This document shows, in pieces, positions 19,956 through 31,600 of a stretch of 64,000 nt of DNA. A program made the translations under genes and the position numbers. Location of the stretch: contig SADC01000038.1 in the NCBI GenBank assembly GCA_004194705.1, forward strand, positions 124,001 through 188,000, given 5' to 3'. Source of the stretch: Ditylenchus dipsaci (lineage: Eukaryota > Nematoda > Chromadorea > Rhabditida > Anguinidae). A model generated the notes under the pieces. It saw nothing but the letters and a program-made list of their open reading frames with translations. It searched no databases and was not told where the DNA came from. Numbering within the stretch: the stretch's first letter is position 1; every line of letters starts with the position of its first letter.

Positions 19956-22900
19956 CTGTAGTTCAGAAAGTCTGTATTGCTGAGACAGCAATAATATTTT
20001 GCTCATAGAGATCTCAGAGCTAGACTTGAGCCAGTGGGCACAGCGCTCGACTAGTGGAATCATTTGGAAACGATCAGCCAGCTTAAGGACACCCTCCACA
20101 TTGGCATCTAAATTTAAAATTGACTATAAACAGGAGATGTGGCTGACGAAAAAAACCAGTGATTTGCTGCATGCAGGGGTAGATGACACCAAGCAGTTGA
20201 ATAAATTCATCGTGGTCTAGGTCACCTAACTCAATTTCATCCTTATCCTTTTCGCAAAAATTGGAAAAAAACATTTTGTCGAACACCTCTGAGTGGATCG
20301 CCAAATACTGTAAATTAAGTGAAAAATAAATTTTTTGCAAAGTTTTATGGTTTCAAATTTTTGTAAATCTGCTTAATCCTATTAGTTTTGGGAAGGAGAA
20401 GAATGGGCCATTTTAGTTTGTGCCAATTTTGAATTGTGCCCATTTCAAATTGGCTCAAATCGAAAACACCCGTCAAATCATTAAATCTCCCGTCAAATTT
20501 TTAAAAATTCTCCTTCTCAGTGTATACTTTTCAAATTTTTTATTTTTTTGCATTAGCATGTAGCCCTGAATTTCTAGTTTCTGATAAGCTATTTACTAGC
20601 TTGATACATTTTTGAAAAACGGGAGAAAAATTGAGTTTTTCAAAACTACACCTTTTTTTAATGAATTGTTCTCCCCTTTTGAAAATTGTATCGACCTAGT
20701 TGATAGCTTATCAGAAACTAGAGATTCAGGGCTACATGCTAATGCAAAAAGTATACACCTAGAACGAGAAGTTTTAAAAATTTGACGGGAGATTTAATGT
20801 TTTTGACGGGTGTTTTCAGGTACAGCCTTTCAAATTGTGCCAAAGACATTTCGTGCCAAGACTTTGGGTGATTTTCCCAACAAATGTGTTGGCACAATTT
20901 GAAATGGGCACAAACTGAATTTGTACAAACTAAAAAGGCAAAACTTTAATTGGCACAAACTAAAATGGCACATTTTACTCCTTCACTTGGTTTTAGTCGC
21001 CTCTATGCGATAGTGGAAAAACAGTAATAAAATTTCGAGTCTAGTGCTCCATTTAGCTTTTTGATTTTTCTACAAAATGGCATGCCGATTGTCTTTTTAA
21101 AAAGGGGAGCTGAATTTGCAAGAATAAAAATGACACAAAATAAAGTGAAAACCAGTTTTTGGAGATACTATCAAGAATTAAAAGGAAGGATTTCAAATAA
21201 CAGGGTTATTCAAATATGTTAAGCCTTTTTTTGGACATTTTTGTGATCGAAATTCTGTAAACAGAGATTGCTTCAGAATCAAAAAACGATATTTTGATAC
21301 CGAATGTTAAAAACACGATTTTTGCTTGGTCCTCCGTGTGGTTTAGCTTTGGCCATTTCAAGACCATCCACAGACCAGGACGCAATTCATAGGGGCGACC
21401 AAGTGAAAATAGTGTCTTTGACATTGTATACCAAAAAATTGCCTTTCAATTTTGAGTGGATTGCCGTTTACAGAATTTCAAAATTTGATCACAAAAAAGT
21501 TATGCCTGAACAAAAAAGGCTCAAAATAATTGAACACCGTATTTCTTCTAATAACTCCCGGGTCTAAGGATTCAAAATCGTGTTCTTGGCATTGTGTTTT
21601 TGACCCACTTTTTTAAGACTTCTCATATGCAAATTACCCTTCATTTTGTAGCTTATCTCAGTGGCTACAAAATGGCTGCTAATTTGCCGGAGAGCAGTCT
21701 TCAAAAGGTGGGTCAAAAACACAATGCCAAGAACACGATTTTGAATCCTTAGACCCGGGAGTTATTAGAGGAAATACGGTAACCCTGTAGATGGCTTAGA
21801 AAAAATAATGCGACCTTTTTATTGACGTGAACTCGCTTGTCATTCACAACCAATACACAATCTGACCATGAAAAATGTCTATCTGAGGCAAATTGAGTAG
21901 AAAAATGGATGTATCTAAAATTAAAAAATGACAAAACCTGGATAAAGCAGATAAATTAAAGAAATACTTTTTAGTGATGGACAAGTCGATCACTACCTTC
22001 AAAATACTGGTTTCGTAAATTAGTTCGGCTGGATCTAATTCAGAGAATCTTTTTTCGAACATAGCCAAGGTATACGTTGAATCATGCACAAGACGAGCAC
22101 TTTTATGGTTTTCGCAGATGAAGGTGTCTTTTAGATTCTAGAACAAAATTTCTTATTATCAGCTTTCTATCAAATTGGTACTTATTCATTAAGGCACGTT
22201 CACAATTCACAGGACTGAGTGTGAGACTTGGCGTGTTTTTAAGGCGGGAAGAGCTGTACTTTTTTTTCTTCACTGAAACTTTTTTTCTGTTGGTACCATT
22301 TTGTAGCTAAGATTCAAAGATTCAAAATGAGCTATTGACAAGCAACATCTGATAAAAAAAATTAGGGTGAAAATTCTCAGGTCCGCACTCAGGACCACAT
22401 TCAGGCCAACACCCGACGAGTGTGGGCCTGAGTGCGGACCTAAGCATTTTTACCTCAATTTTTTATATCAGATGTTGCTTGTCAGTAGCTCATTTTGAAG
22501 CGTTGAATCTTAGATACAAATCGGTACCAAAAGAAAAAAAAATTAAGCGAAGAAAAAAAGTACAGCCTTTCCCACGTTAAAAACACGCCACATCTCACAC
22601 TCAGTCCCACACTCATTGTGAACGTGCCATTGGGCTCTCCAAAGGGCCAACTTTTTCACTAATTTTACTAATCTGATCTCTTTGACCCAAAATCAATTTT
22701 ATTGTAACATCAAAAACTAAAGTAAAAATAAATATATACTTCACCAATTTGTGATCAAAGTTGAAACATAATGTCCCTTCCCAAATACCTCTTTTTTGGC
22801 GAAACTCTTTACCGTTGTAGGATAACATTGTTCTGGACGTTCCATAATGTAATTTGTGTTTTTAATTGAAGTTCTGATACGCACTTGGACTTAATATTTA

Positions 22901-23552
22901 CCTTTACTTTCGTTTTTGATATTACAATAAAAGGTAATTTTGAGTCAGAAAAATTAAACTAGTAAAAAATGAATAATTGATGGAATGGGGGGGGGTGGTT
23001 GAGAGTGGCAAATAAATAAGTAATATAGTTGGGCACCTTCCGAAAACCACCACCGCCGCCAGCACCGTCCCACCGCCGCTCTTATACTATGCCGCCGGCG
23101 GCACCTTATTTTTCCTGGCAGCCTGGCAGCGCCCGTGGTGGCACCGTCTACCGGCGGCGGCAATTCAACTATAATAGGCACCATCAAATTTTCAGCTGAA
23201 AAACGGCACCAGGTATCCAAAAAGTTTGCACCAAACTTTTTTTCGGCTATACTTACCGCGATAGCAAGTGTCTCCCGAATAAAATGAAATTGAGCAGCGT
23301 AAGTGACATCATAGCTGTAGTCTTCTGTTTCCGAATCACACTTAATTTTGCTGGTCCATTGGTTGGCAAGATCTATTTCCAAGTACCTATAAACACTAAA
23401 AGTAGAAATGGATAACAAAATTAACTACCAATGTGCATCCCCAATTCTTTTCTTCTCCGATTGGAACAATTTCGACGAAATCAAGTTTTTGACTGGTATG
23501 GTTATGCTTAAAGTTCCTTCATCATGACCATGTGAAATTAAGCATTGGTCTC
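19956..23552 (-). CDS. MATH-BTB domain protein
   Basis: Minus-strand exons: 23,429-23,552 (start of MATH, ...VKNLISSKLFQSEKKRIGDAH), 23,257-23,386 (MATH core: YLEIDLANQWTSKIKCDSE), probable MATH parts near 22,725-22,850 and 21,970-22,141 (ELIYETSILKVVIDLS), about 21,820-21,890 (BTB start, DCVLVVNDKRVHVNKK), 20,157-20,307 (BTB: IHSEVFDKMFFSNF, then EIELGDLDHDEFIQLLGVIYP) and 19,956-20,107 (ADRFQMIPLVERCAHWL...LLLSQQYRLSELQ). The last two exons join in phase. Nematode MATH-BTB proteins of this style are thought to act as substrate adaptors of CUL3 ubiquitin ligases. The N-terminus and last few codons are not placed, and the 22.7-kb exon is uncertain. Several introns carry foldback elements. Confidence 0.75.
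20405..20985. mobile_element. Foldback element with TTTGTGCCAATTT arms
   Basis: The left arm (CCATTTTAGTTTGTGCCAAT, then AATTGTGCCCATTTCAAATT) is inverted at 20,885-20,985. The inner arms (GACGGGTGTTTTC, AGCATGTAGCCCTGAAT, TCAGAAACTAG) also pair around a centre near 20,640. The TTGGCACAAA motif is repeated within each arm, again an array-type terminus. It lies in an intron of the MATH-BTB gene. Confidence 0.7.
21202..21788. mobile_element. Mariner-type MITE with nested pogo MITE
   Basis: The outer ends CAGGGTTATTCAAA and (inverted) CAGGGTTA...TTCAATTATTTTGAGCC are interrupted near the right end by a 243-bp palindrome (21,537-21,779) ending CCGTATTTC(C/T)TCTAATA, the pogo-family terminus used at 29,685-31,865. 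Two levels of nesting, no coding sequence. Confidence 0.65.
22194..22630. mobile_element. Foldback element, GGCACGTTCACAAT ends
   Basis: GGCACGTTCACAATTCACAG at 22,194 pairs with its inverse ending at 22,630. The arms (GACTGAGTGTGAGA, GGCGTGTTTTTAA, CAAGCAACATCTGATA) pair through to a centre near 22,410, where AGGCC..GGCCT motifs sit. No clear target duplication. It is in an intron of the MATH-BTB gene. Confidence 0.7.
23030..23220. repeat. GC-rich GGCACC / GCCGCCGGCGG foldback
   Basis: A GC-rich block with GGCACC and CCGCCG motifs in both orientations (for example GGCACCTTCC, CGCCGGCGGCACC, GGTGGCACCGTC). It lies directly after the MATH core exon of the minus-strand gene. Open frames across it are compositional. 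Confidence 0.5.
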
Positions 23553-24459
23553 CTGAAATAAAATTTTAAAAAGTTTACAGGACATTTAGCTTTTTTTTGG
23601 TTTGGCTGACCTTCAGTTTTCATGGTTGTCATTGCTTGAATAGTTAGTGAATACAGCTTTTATTAGACAGATTTATATTCTAACAATTTATTAGATAGAT
23701 CAGGACTAAATCTTTTTACAAAACCATCAAACAGATCAAATATTAATATTTCGAGCAGATAAGATTGGTCAACTCGGTGGAATTTTCAACACAAAAATAA
23801 GGCATTGGCCTTGACCATTGAGGTACCCTAGCCGGGCTATAGCTTGGTCCCCGCCAATTTGAAATTTTTTTCTAATCTTTGGATTTCTGTACGGATTTTT
23901 CAACTTGGTTTCTAACAAAACAAGGCCTAGAATATAATTTTAGGTATGGTTTTGTTAGAAACCAAGTTGAAAAATCCGTACACAAATTCAATGATGGGGA
24001 TTTTTTTGAATTGGCGGGGACAAATTTTGAAGCGTGGACATGCCCCTTTGAGGCCTCGGAACAGTGGCTCAATCCGGATCCAAATGATAACAAGTCCATT
24101 TTGGCTCTTGAACTATTAAAGGCCCTGAAATTTCCCCATGCACCGAAATTTACTTATAGTATTATGGAGGTAAAGCTCCGCACGCTTTTATACATTTTTT
24201 AGTTTGTAATCGTTTTTTTCAACTCTTTCCACGCCCTTATGAAAATTTTATTACAAAAGAGCTTTGCATCTTTTGCGCTATCGTTCAGACTTCGCTTACC
24301 GAGTAGCATCAAAATTTGTTTGGGGTGAGCTTGAAGTTAGCTTGATGAACCAAGGCAAGGTTTTCAAAGTCGCAGGTTCAAATCTTAGTGGTAGAAAATT
24401 TTTTATAGTAAAAGTGTTGCTGCAAATTAAGAGGGGTAGTAAAAGCACCAGGTACCCAC

Positions 24460-24613
24460 TAGGGTCGCACGCTTCCGGTTTTATTTTGAGATCGGTCGGT
24501 TTTTAAAACCGGTTTTTTTCAAAGCCGGTTTCCGGTTCCGGTTTTTTCAAAAAATTTCGGTCGTTTAACCGAACCGCACCCGGTTTTCGGTTAACCGACC
24601 ACGTGCGACCCTA
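24460..24613. mobile_element. 154-bp hAT-type MITE with CCGGTTT arrays
   Basis: Ends TAGGGTCGCACG and its inverse, flanked by the 8-bp direct repeat GTACCCAC (24,452-24,459 and 24,614-24,621). The inside is tandem CGGTTTTT / CCGGTTT units. The 8-bp duplication and TAGGGTcG terminus fit hAT. A tRNA-like stretch (B-box GGTTCAAATC) lies just upstream, about 24,330-24,405. Confidence 0.85.
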
Positions 24614-24621
24614 GTACCCAC

Positions 24622-25600
24622 CAAAAAGAACATACACCCACAAAATTCAAAAATTTTAGATCTAGTTAACCAGGGAACCTCAATTATTGTCTTTTTGAAA
24701 AAATTTAGTGAGATTTTTTTTGCAGATTCTTGTTTAAGAATTATTTTTCTCTCTAGTTCTTTGTTGCATTCCACTAATCTTCTTCCATAAATACACACAG
24801 TCCACTCATAAAATTAGTTAAAAGGTTGTTCTTTTTCTCATGTCCCACAGCCAATAAAACTGGGAAAACAAGCTATGAGCAAGCAACAAGGCCATCTCCA
24901 AATGACCACACACACAATTAGGCCAAGGCGCAACAACAGAAGACCCGGAAAAAGACACTTGAGACTTCCCTCAAGCTAGTTAGCTCTTAAAAAGTCAGTC
25001 TTACTGATTGCACAAGTACCCCTAGCAAATGGCTAAATTGGGAAATAATGCTAGGCAAAACAACAAATTAGGCTATTGTTTTGACCCCCGAAATATTGGG
25101 GATCTTGTTAACATTTACATAATTTGTTTGACCTATACACACACTAATTAGAAGCAGTGCTCAACAAACACTTGATATGTTGCCTCGGGCTAATCTGGAC
25201 TTGCAAACGCAATATATGTATAGAAATATATCTTTCATCGAAAATTATATCTCGAGAATACATTCGAATCCCGATAAACCGCCAACCCCTCAAGTTCGTT
25301 CCCGCCTTGGGTCCGACACTTTTTCATCCAATTTTTGTTGCCAACCTCTCAAGTTCGTTCCGCCTAGGGTTCGACACTTTTTCACCCAATTTTTGTTGCC
25401 AACCTCTCAAGTTCGTTCCCGCCTAGGGTTCGACACTTTTTCACCCAATTTTTGTTTTGAGAAAAAGAAAATTTTGTCGGACTAAGGCGGGAATAAATTG
25501 AGGTGGCGGCGATTCGGGGTCAGGACTCGACTGTACCTAAAAATACTAGAGCTGCAAGCAAATAAGAAAATCTCAACTATGTAATAAAATAAATTTTTCA
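24622..25600. other. Intergenic/intronic, tandem CCAACCTCTCAAGTTCGTT repeats
   Basis: From about 25,280 to 25,450 three tandem copies of a 68-70 bp unit contain TCAAGTTCGTTCC and CACTTTTTCA. The same sequence forms the ends of MITEs at 33,272, 34,270 and 41,570. The terminus GACTCGACTGTA at 25,530 marks one end. The 5' exons of UNC-5 (first Ig domain, signal peptide) were not recognised here. Confidence 0.5.
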
Positions 25601-25601
25601 G

Positions 25602-28600
25602 ACATTCGAAAACACTTTTACCAAACCCAGCCCCAGAAAGAGTGCCAGAGGGAAGGACCATTCAGTTGCCATGTGTGCCTCCAGATGCTGATCCCAAACC
25701 TGAGGTTAGTTGGAAGAAAAAAATTCATTGACGACAACAGCATTAATTTTAGATAATTTGGTGTAAAGATGGGCAGGAGATCAGTGGTCATTCAGGAACG
25801 GATTCCATAGCTGACTCCAACCTGATCCTGGCCAGTGATGGTAGTTTGATTATCTCCGCCACCCGGCTCTCCGACTCTGCCAACTACAGTTGTGAAGCCT
25901 GGAACATAGCCAACAGAAGGACCACTCCAGTAGTTCAGTTGCTGGTCTATGGTCAGTCAACAGATTTATTAGTTGTAAAATTAGTATCAACCCGTTTAAC
26001 AAAATCGTTTTTTGCCAAATCAATATTTTTCAATCCGAATTAGTGTATTAAAATATTAATTGTGAAGAGATGAGCCAGATAAGGGGTGGATTTGCATACA
26101 GCACAACATCCATATTTCATTGCCACATCCGGACACTTTTATGGCGATGGTCATTTCCTTTCCTTTTGCCTTAATGGCGGCATGGACACAAGAGGCAACA
26201 ACATCAAGAAGAAGATATTTTGCTCTTTTGAGGGGCACAACAAGTTTATTTGTGAGGGCAAACAAAAAGAAGAAAGCTTTGAGTGTTTTTGCCTCTCTCT
26301 AATGTATAATTGGTGTGGAATACAACAGCAACAACAATAAACACAGCAAAGCATGGTACAACTAAAAAAAGGTCATAGTCTTTCTTCCTGATTGAGGAAT
26401 TTGAGGAAACAACAGGCGAGGATACACGAAAAATGGATAATCATTTTCGGCGCTTCTATAGAATACCCCCCCCCCCAAAATCCGACCTTTTAAAAATGCT
26501 GTAACTACCCTTGCAAACAACAAGTTTAGGCTAAGCCTTAGGCTTGGGGTAGGCCAGCGTACGGAAGTTGTGACTAATGAAGAGTTTGCGCACATTTTCC
26601 GGGGTCTGGGACATAAATTTGGGTACTTTTTACTTAAGTTTTAAAAGGTCGGATTTTTTGGGGGGGTTATTCTATAGTAGGGTCTCATTTTCGATAGCGC
26701 AAGTTTACTTTTTATTGGCGCTAATACACTTTTTTATTGCGCGAAAATTATTTGGCGCAAGCAAACTTCTTTTCGGTCCAAATACACTTTGTGGCACAGA
26801 TTTACTTTTTCTTGGCAAAAATTTAGTGAATTTGCGCTGAGAACAAGTAAACCTACACCATACAAAAGTGTATTTGAGCCAAGAAGAAGTAAATTTGCGC
26901 CATCGAAAATGATTACAATCGACGCTCGTTATAACGTAATTCAAGGGACCGGGCAAGTTATCGGGTTTGACACCTTTTTGACACCCATTTTTTCAAGCTT
27001 CCACCAGTTCTGTTTTGACAATCTGGTTCCAAATATTGCAAGGATTCTGATTTTGCCGATCATTTTTTGGAAATGCAGAATTTTATTTTAAAAAAAGCAA
27101 AAACTCGTTTAAAAAACAGGATTTTTGTTGGATCGAGTTACGTTGTATCGAGTTTTTCCTTTTTAGAAAAACAAAATTTTAATATTCGTAAAACGATCTG
27201 CAAAATCGGAATCCCAACGATACTTAGGACCAGACTGTGAAAACAGAATTTGGAAAAAACTTCAAAAATAAGGTTGAGAAAAGTGTCGGACCCTAGGTGG
27301 GAACGAACTTCTGACCTTAAATTTACGTTATATCGAGTTAAATTATAACGAGCGTTGACTGCGGTACGTGACAAAATTTGCTCGCGCCAAGATTTGCTCG
27401 GGCCAAAATTTGCTCGGGCCAAAATTTGCTCGGGCCAAAATTTGCTCGCGCCAAAATTTGCTCGGACCAAAATTTGCTCAGCCATAATTTGCTCAGCCAT
27501 AATTTGCTCGGCCATAATTTGCTCGGGCCTAGATTTTTCCTTAATATTCCAGATTCACTCTTCATGGTCCAGATCGATCCTTAATGGCCTAGATTCAGCT
27601 AAAATGGTTCTGAACGATTCACATGGGCGTTACTTATTCACATTTAATAGTTTTGGACCGTCCACAGTGGCGTTTTCAATTCACATATAATGGTAATAAT
27701 CAACGATAATACATAATTTTGCCGAGACGAAGAGGTGACTTCATAATCTTGTGGTGAAAGAACGCACAGTTGACTTTCTTAAAGGGGGGGGGACACTTGG
27801 GGGGGGGGGGGGTTGAGAAATGGGTTTGCCAACCTGATGAAAAACCCATAAATGGGTTGCAAAAAGATTTTAAATATAATATTATTTATGTGATTTTATG
27901 ATGGGTTTCACTAGATTATTTGGCATTATTTAGTGAAACCCATCATAAAATCACATAAATAATATTATATTTAAAATCTTTTTGCAACCCATTTATGGGT
28001 TTTTCATCAGGTTGGCAAACCCATTTCTCAACCCCCCCCCCCCAAGTGTCCCCCCCCCCTTTAAACCTTATTGTAACTTTTTTGTTTTTATTCATATATC
28101 CTAGACAAATACCTAATTTTATCGAAAAGAACGGGTGACCTAATAAATGTGCAGTGAAAGCCAAGCTATCTTTAGATGGCACAATTGACTTTCCCGCAAA
28201 TCACTTTAACAATCATTTTTTATTCATACATCTAAAGCGAACAACAAAAAACGAGAGGTTATAACACATTTTCACTGATCCGTAATGGAGTTATGAGCTA
28301 AGCCTCTGAGATACTCAATTAAAATTCTTCTTGGTGACCAAAAGTCCGCAATTCATCGGATATGGTAGCCGAACCAGTCGCCATCATCTTCAGCCTTCCA
28401 CCAAAACTGTCTTGATTTTTGTTAAAGACAATTTTATCGGCGAGCGAATCTTCACGAGATAACCCACTTAATTAGAGGAGTACAAATCAGCTTGTAAGGA
28501 TATTTAGCCTACCTCTCCAACTCAACATCCTTCATATCAATGGCAGCGCTGAAGACAAATTTCCGGATCTTGGACTTCTTCGCTTGAGTAAAAACTTTAT

Positions 28601-31600
28601 CATCCTCGACCAACATTCTCGGAACCACTGGCACGAAATCTGGACGAAAAGCTTTCATGTCATCAACGAGGAACCAAACGCCACCACTGAAAAATTCAAC
28701 TGATGCACCATGCAAAAACAGACAAATAGAGCTGCAATGACTTCATAATCGAAACCTTCATAACATCGTAGCCTGTACCACACGTTCGAGCATGTGCGTC
28801 AAAGGAAGGAAGCTGATTGAAACGTCCTGAAAAGATCAAAATAGATTCAAGGACACTAGAAAAATCATATAACCTTATGATTGATGTCGGAGTGCTTGAA
28901 GGGACAACTATCGATTGGTGACAATTTTGATTGGTGACTATCGATTGGTGACACTTTATGACGGAACTTTTGGAAATTTTTAATGAAAACATCAATTTTA
29001 TGTGAAAAAGCTTCTGGAAATTCACCTCTTCTGCCAAAATTTCATTTTGAATCCGAATCCGTTGAGATCAGATCAAAATAATTTTTATAAGCTGAGATAT
29101 AGCTACTTTGAGTGAACAAATGAGAAAAGTCGCAGCCCTGGTCTACTGAGAAGAATATCTCACCTCATAAAAAATTATTTGATCTGATCTCAACGGATTC
29201 GGATTCAGAATGAAATTTTGGCAGAAGGGGTGAATTTCCAGAAGCTTTTTCACATAAAATTGATGTTTTTCATTGAAAATTTTCAAAAGTTCCGTCATAA
29301 AGTGTCACCAATGGATAGTCACCAATCGATACTGTCACCAATCGATAGTCACAATCAAAATTGTCACCAATCGATATTTTACCTGCTTGAAGTATTCTAG
29401 TGTAGTGCAATCAGCCATCACATTGCCATGAGTTAGGCGCTCTAGCAGTCCCTGATGTGTAAGAGATCGAGCACGAATCTTCTGGCTTCGGCGGCTGAAA
29501 TGGCTCTGATTGAAGTTTTTGCAGCTTCCATTCTAACCTTTCCAAGCTCATCTATCGTATATAGCTGCACCTCAGACGGTAAAGCTTTGTTTTTGAGATC
29601 ATCCGAGATAGATGCGGCACCAACGACGACGACACTTGCTCTAAGCTTGCAGTAGACCTAAACTACAAAGTTGATATGAAAATACCGTATTTCCTCTAAT
29701 AGGCGCCCCCCCTCTAATAGCCGCCCCCCTCTAATAAGCGCCCCCCTAGAGGTCATCCAAAAATAAGCGCCCCCCTCTAATAAGCGCCCCTCAAAAAATC
29801 GCATTCAAATTTGTCTTGACTGGAAAAAATTCTCTGTGCAATTTTTGTTGTTGTCAAATCATTGTCAATTTTTTTTCCAGTTTGTGCGGTGATTTTTGCT
29901 GTTTTTACGCTCCTTTTTTAGCGCCATGGATCTCATCGCAAACTATGAAAGCGGCTCAGCAAGCGAGAACGACGAAGTCAAGACGCCGCAAAAGCTCAAG
30001 GCCTACAGCACAGAATTCAAGCTAAAGGTGGTCAAATATGCAAAGGAGATTTCAAAGCACGACGCCAGCTGCAAGTTCGGCGTCGATCGGAAACGGGTGA
30101 AAGACTGGGTCAAGCAAGAAAAAAAGCTGCATTAAATCAAGTAAGTTTTAAATACGCCATTTGTTGCTTTATTGAATCGATTCAGGAACTGGTCGCCAGC
30201 AGGAAAACTGAAGAAGAGGTTGCAAGGAGGAGGTCGTCCGCTCACATTCAAAGATCTCGACGACAAATTGGCAATCTGGGTGAGAGAAAAACGGTCGAAG
30301 AAGCTCCGCGTCTCTAGGGAAACAATTCAGCGTCAATCGGAGAAGATGTTCAATGCGGAAAAAGACGATGGCAATTTCAAGGTAAGTCTTAAAAATTTGG
30401 ATGTTTATTGACGTCATTGCCTTTAGGCTAGCAGAGGCTGGCTGGAAAATTCTTGACGCGGCACAACTTCCGTCTTCGTGTCCCGACTACTGTCTGTCAA
30501 AAGCCGCCGTCCGACTACATTCAGAAGATCGTCAACTTCTTGCTCTACATCTCAGAAGTCCGCCAGAAGTTCAAGTAAGATTTGAGATTTGAGAACTTTG
30601 AATATATTCATATATTTATTTTCAGTTACCAGGGAATCTTTGCCGCCGACGAAACTGCCGTCTACTTGGATCCATCTGGAGGCAAATGCGTTGACGAGAA
30701 GGAACAAAAGAGGTTTTTTTAAAAATGTTTGACGGACTATAATTCTCTCTTTGTAGGTTTCGGTGCTTTCTACAGGCCATGATAAAGCAAGAATTACGGT
30801 GATGTTGACTGCTCGTTCCGATGGCAAAAAGCTCAAGCCGTTCGTTCTAATGGATCGCAAGAAGGCAAGGATGTGAAAGCTGCAGAGGAGAAATACAAAG
30901 GAAAGCTGGAGCTTTGCTGGAAGGGACTGTCTGGTTCAACGACGATCTGACTCTCGACTACTTGGACAGAATCTTTGGGCGATCTCTCTTTGGTGGAATG
31001 CGTTTGCTTGTTTGGGATTCCTTCCGATGCCATCTGGTGAACAGGAGAAACAAGGAAAACGTGGAGCTCAAGAAGAAGCTAAAGCAGTGTAATCTCCATA
31101 TAGCCATGGTTCCAGGCGGTTGCACAAATTCATTCAGGTTTCCTTTACTTTATTTCCCGTTTTACTTTGGAAAGCTGTAGGCGCCGGATGTCTCCTGGAA
31201 CGTTCCATTCAAAGCAAACTTCCGCAAGAGCTACGACAGGTGGATGACAAATGATTCGCAGAAGGAATTTACAAGTGGTGGCAATCCGAAGGCTCCTTCG
31301 ATGGACGTCTATCTCCAGTGGATTGTTGATGCGTGGGATTCACTTTCGGCGGATGCCATTGCCAAGTCGTTCAAGGGTATGACTTTTGCTTCCTCAATAA
31401 ACAATGATTCTCCTCTTCAGATTGCGGACTCACGGTCTGCCATGACGGAAGCGAAGACTGCCAAATCCACTGCTTCAAGGAACATGGCCAATTCCGGACG
31501 GACTCATCGAATTGCAAATGGCGCGATCAGCAATCGGGCAAGTGCCTGCCGTCGAAGAAGTGGACGCAGAAGAAGATGAAGAGAACGGCTACTTGAGCGA

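Noticed and set aside
23030..23220. Coding exon continuing the MATH domain through the GC-rich block
   Set aside because: The open frame is due to GGCACC/CCGCCG repeats, and a GTAAGT donor directly precedes it on the minus strand.
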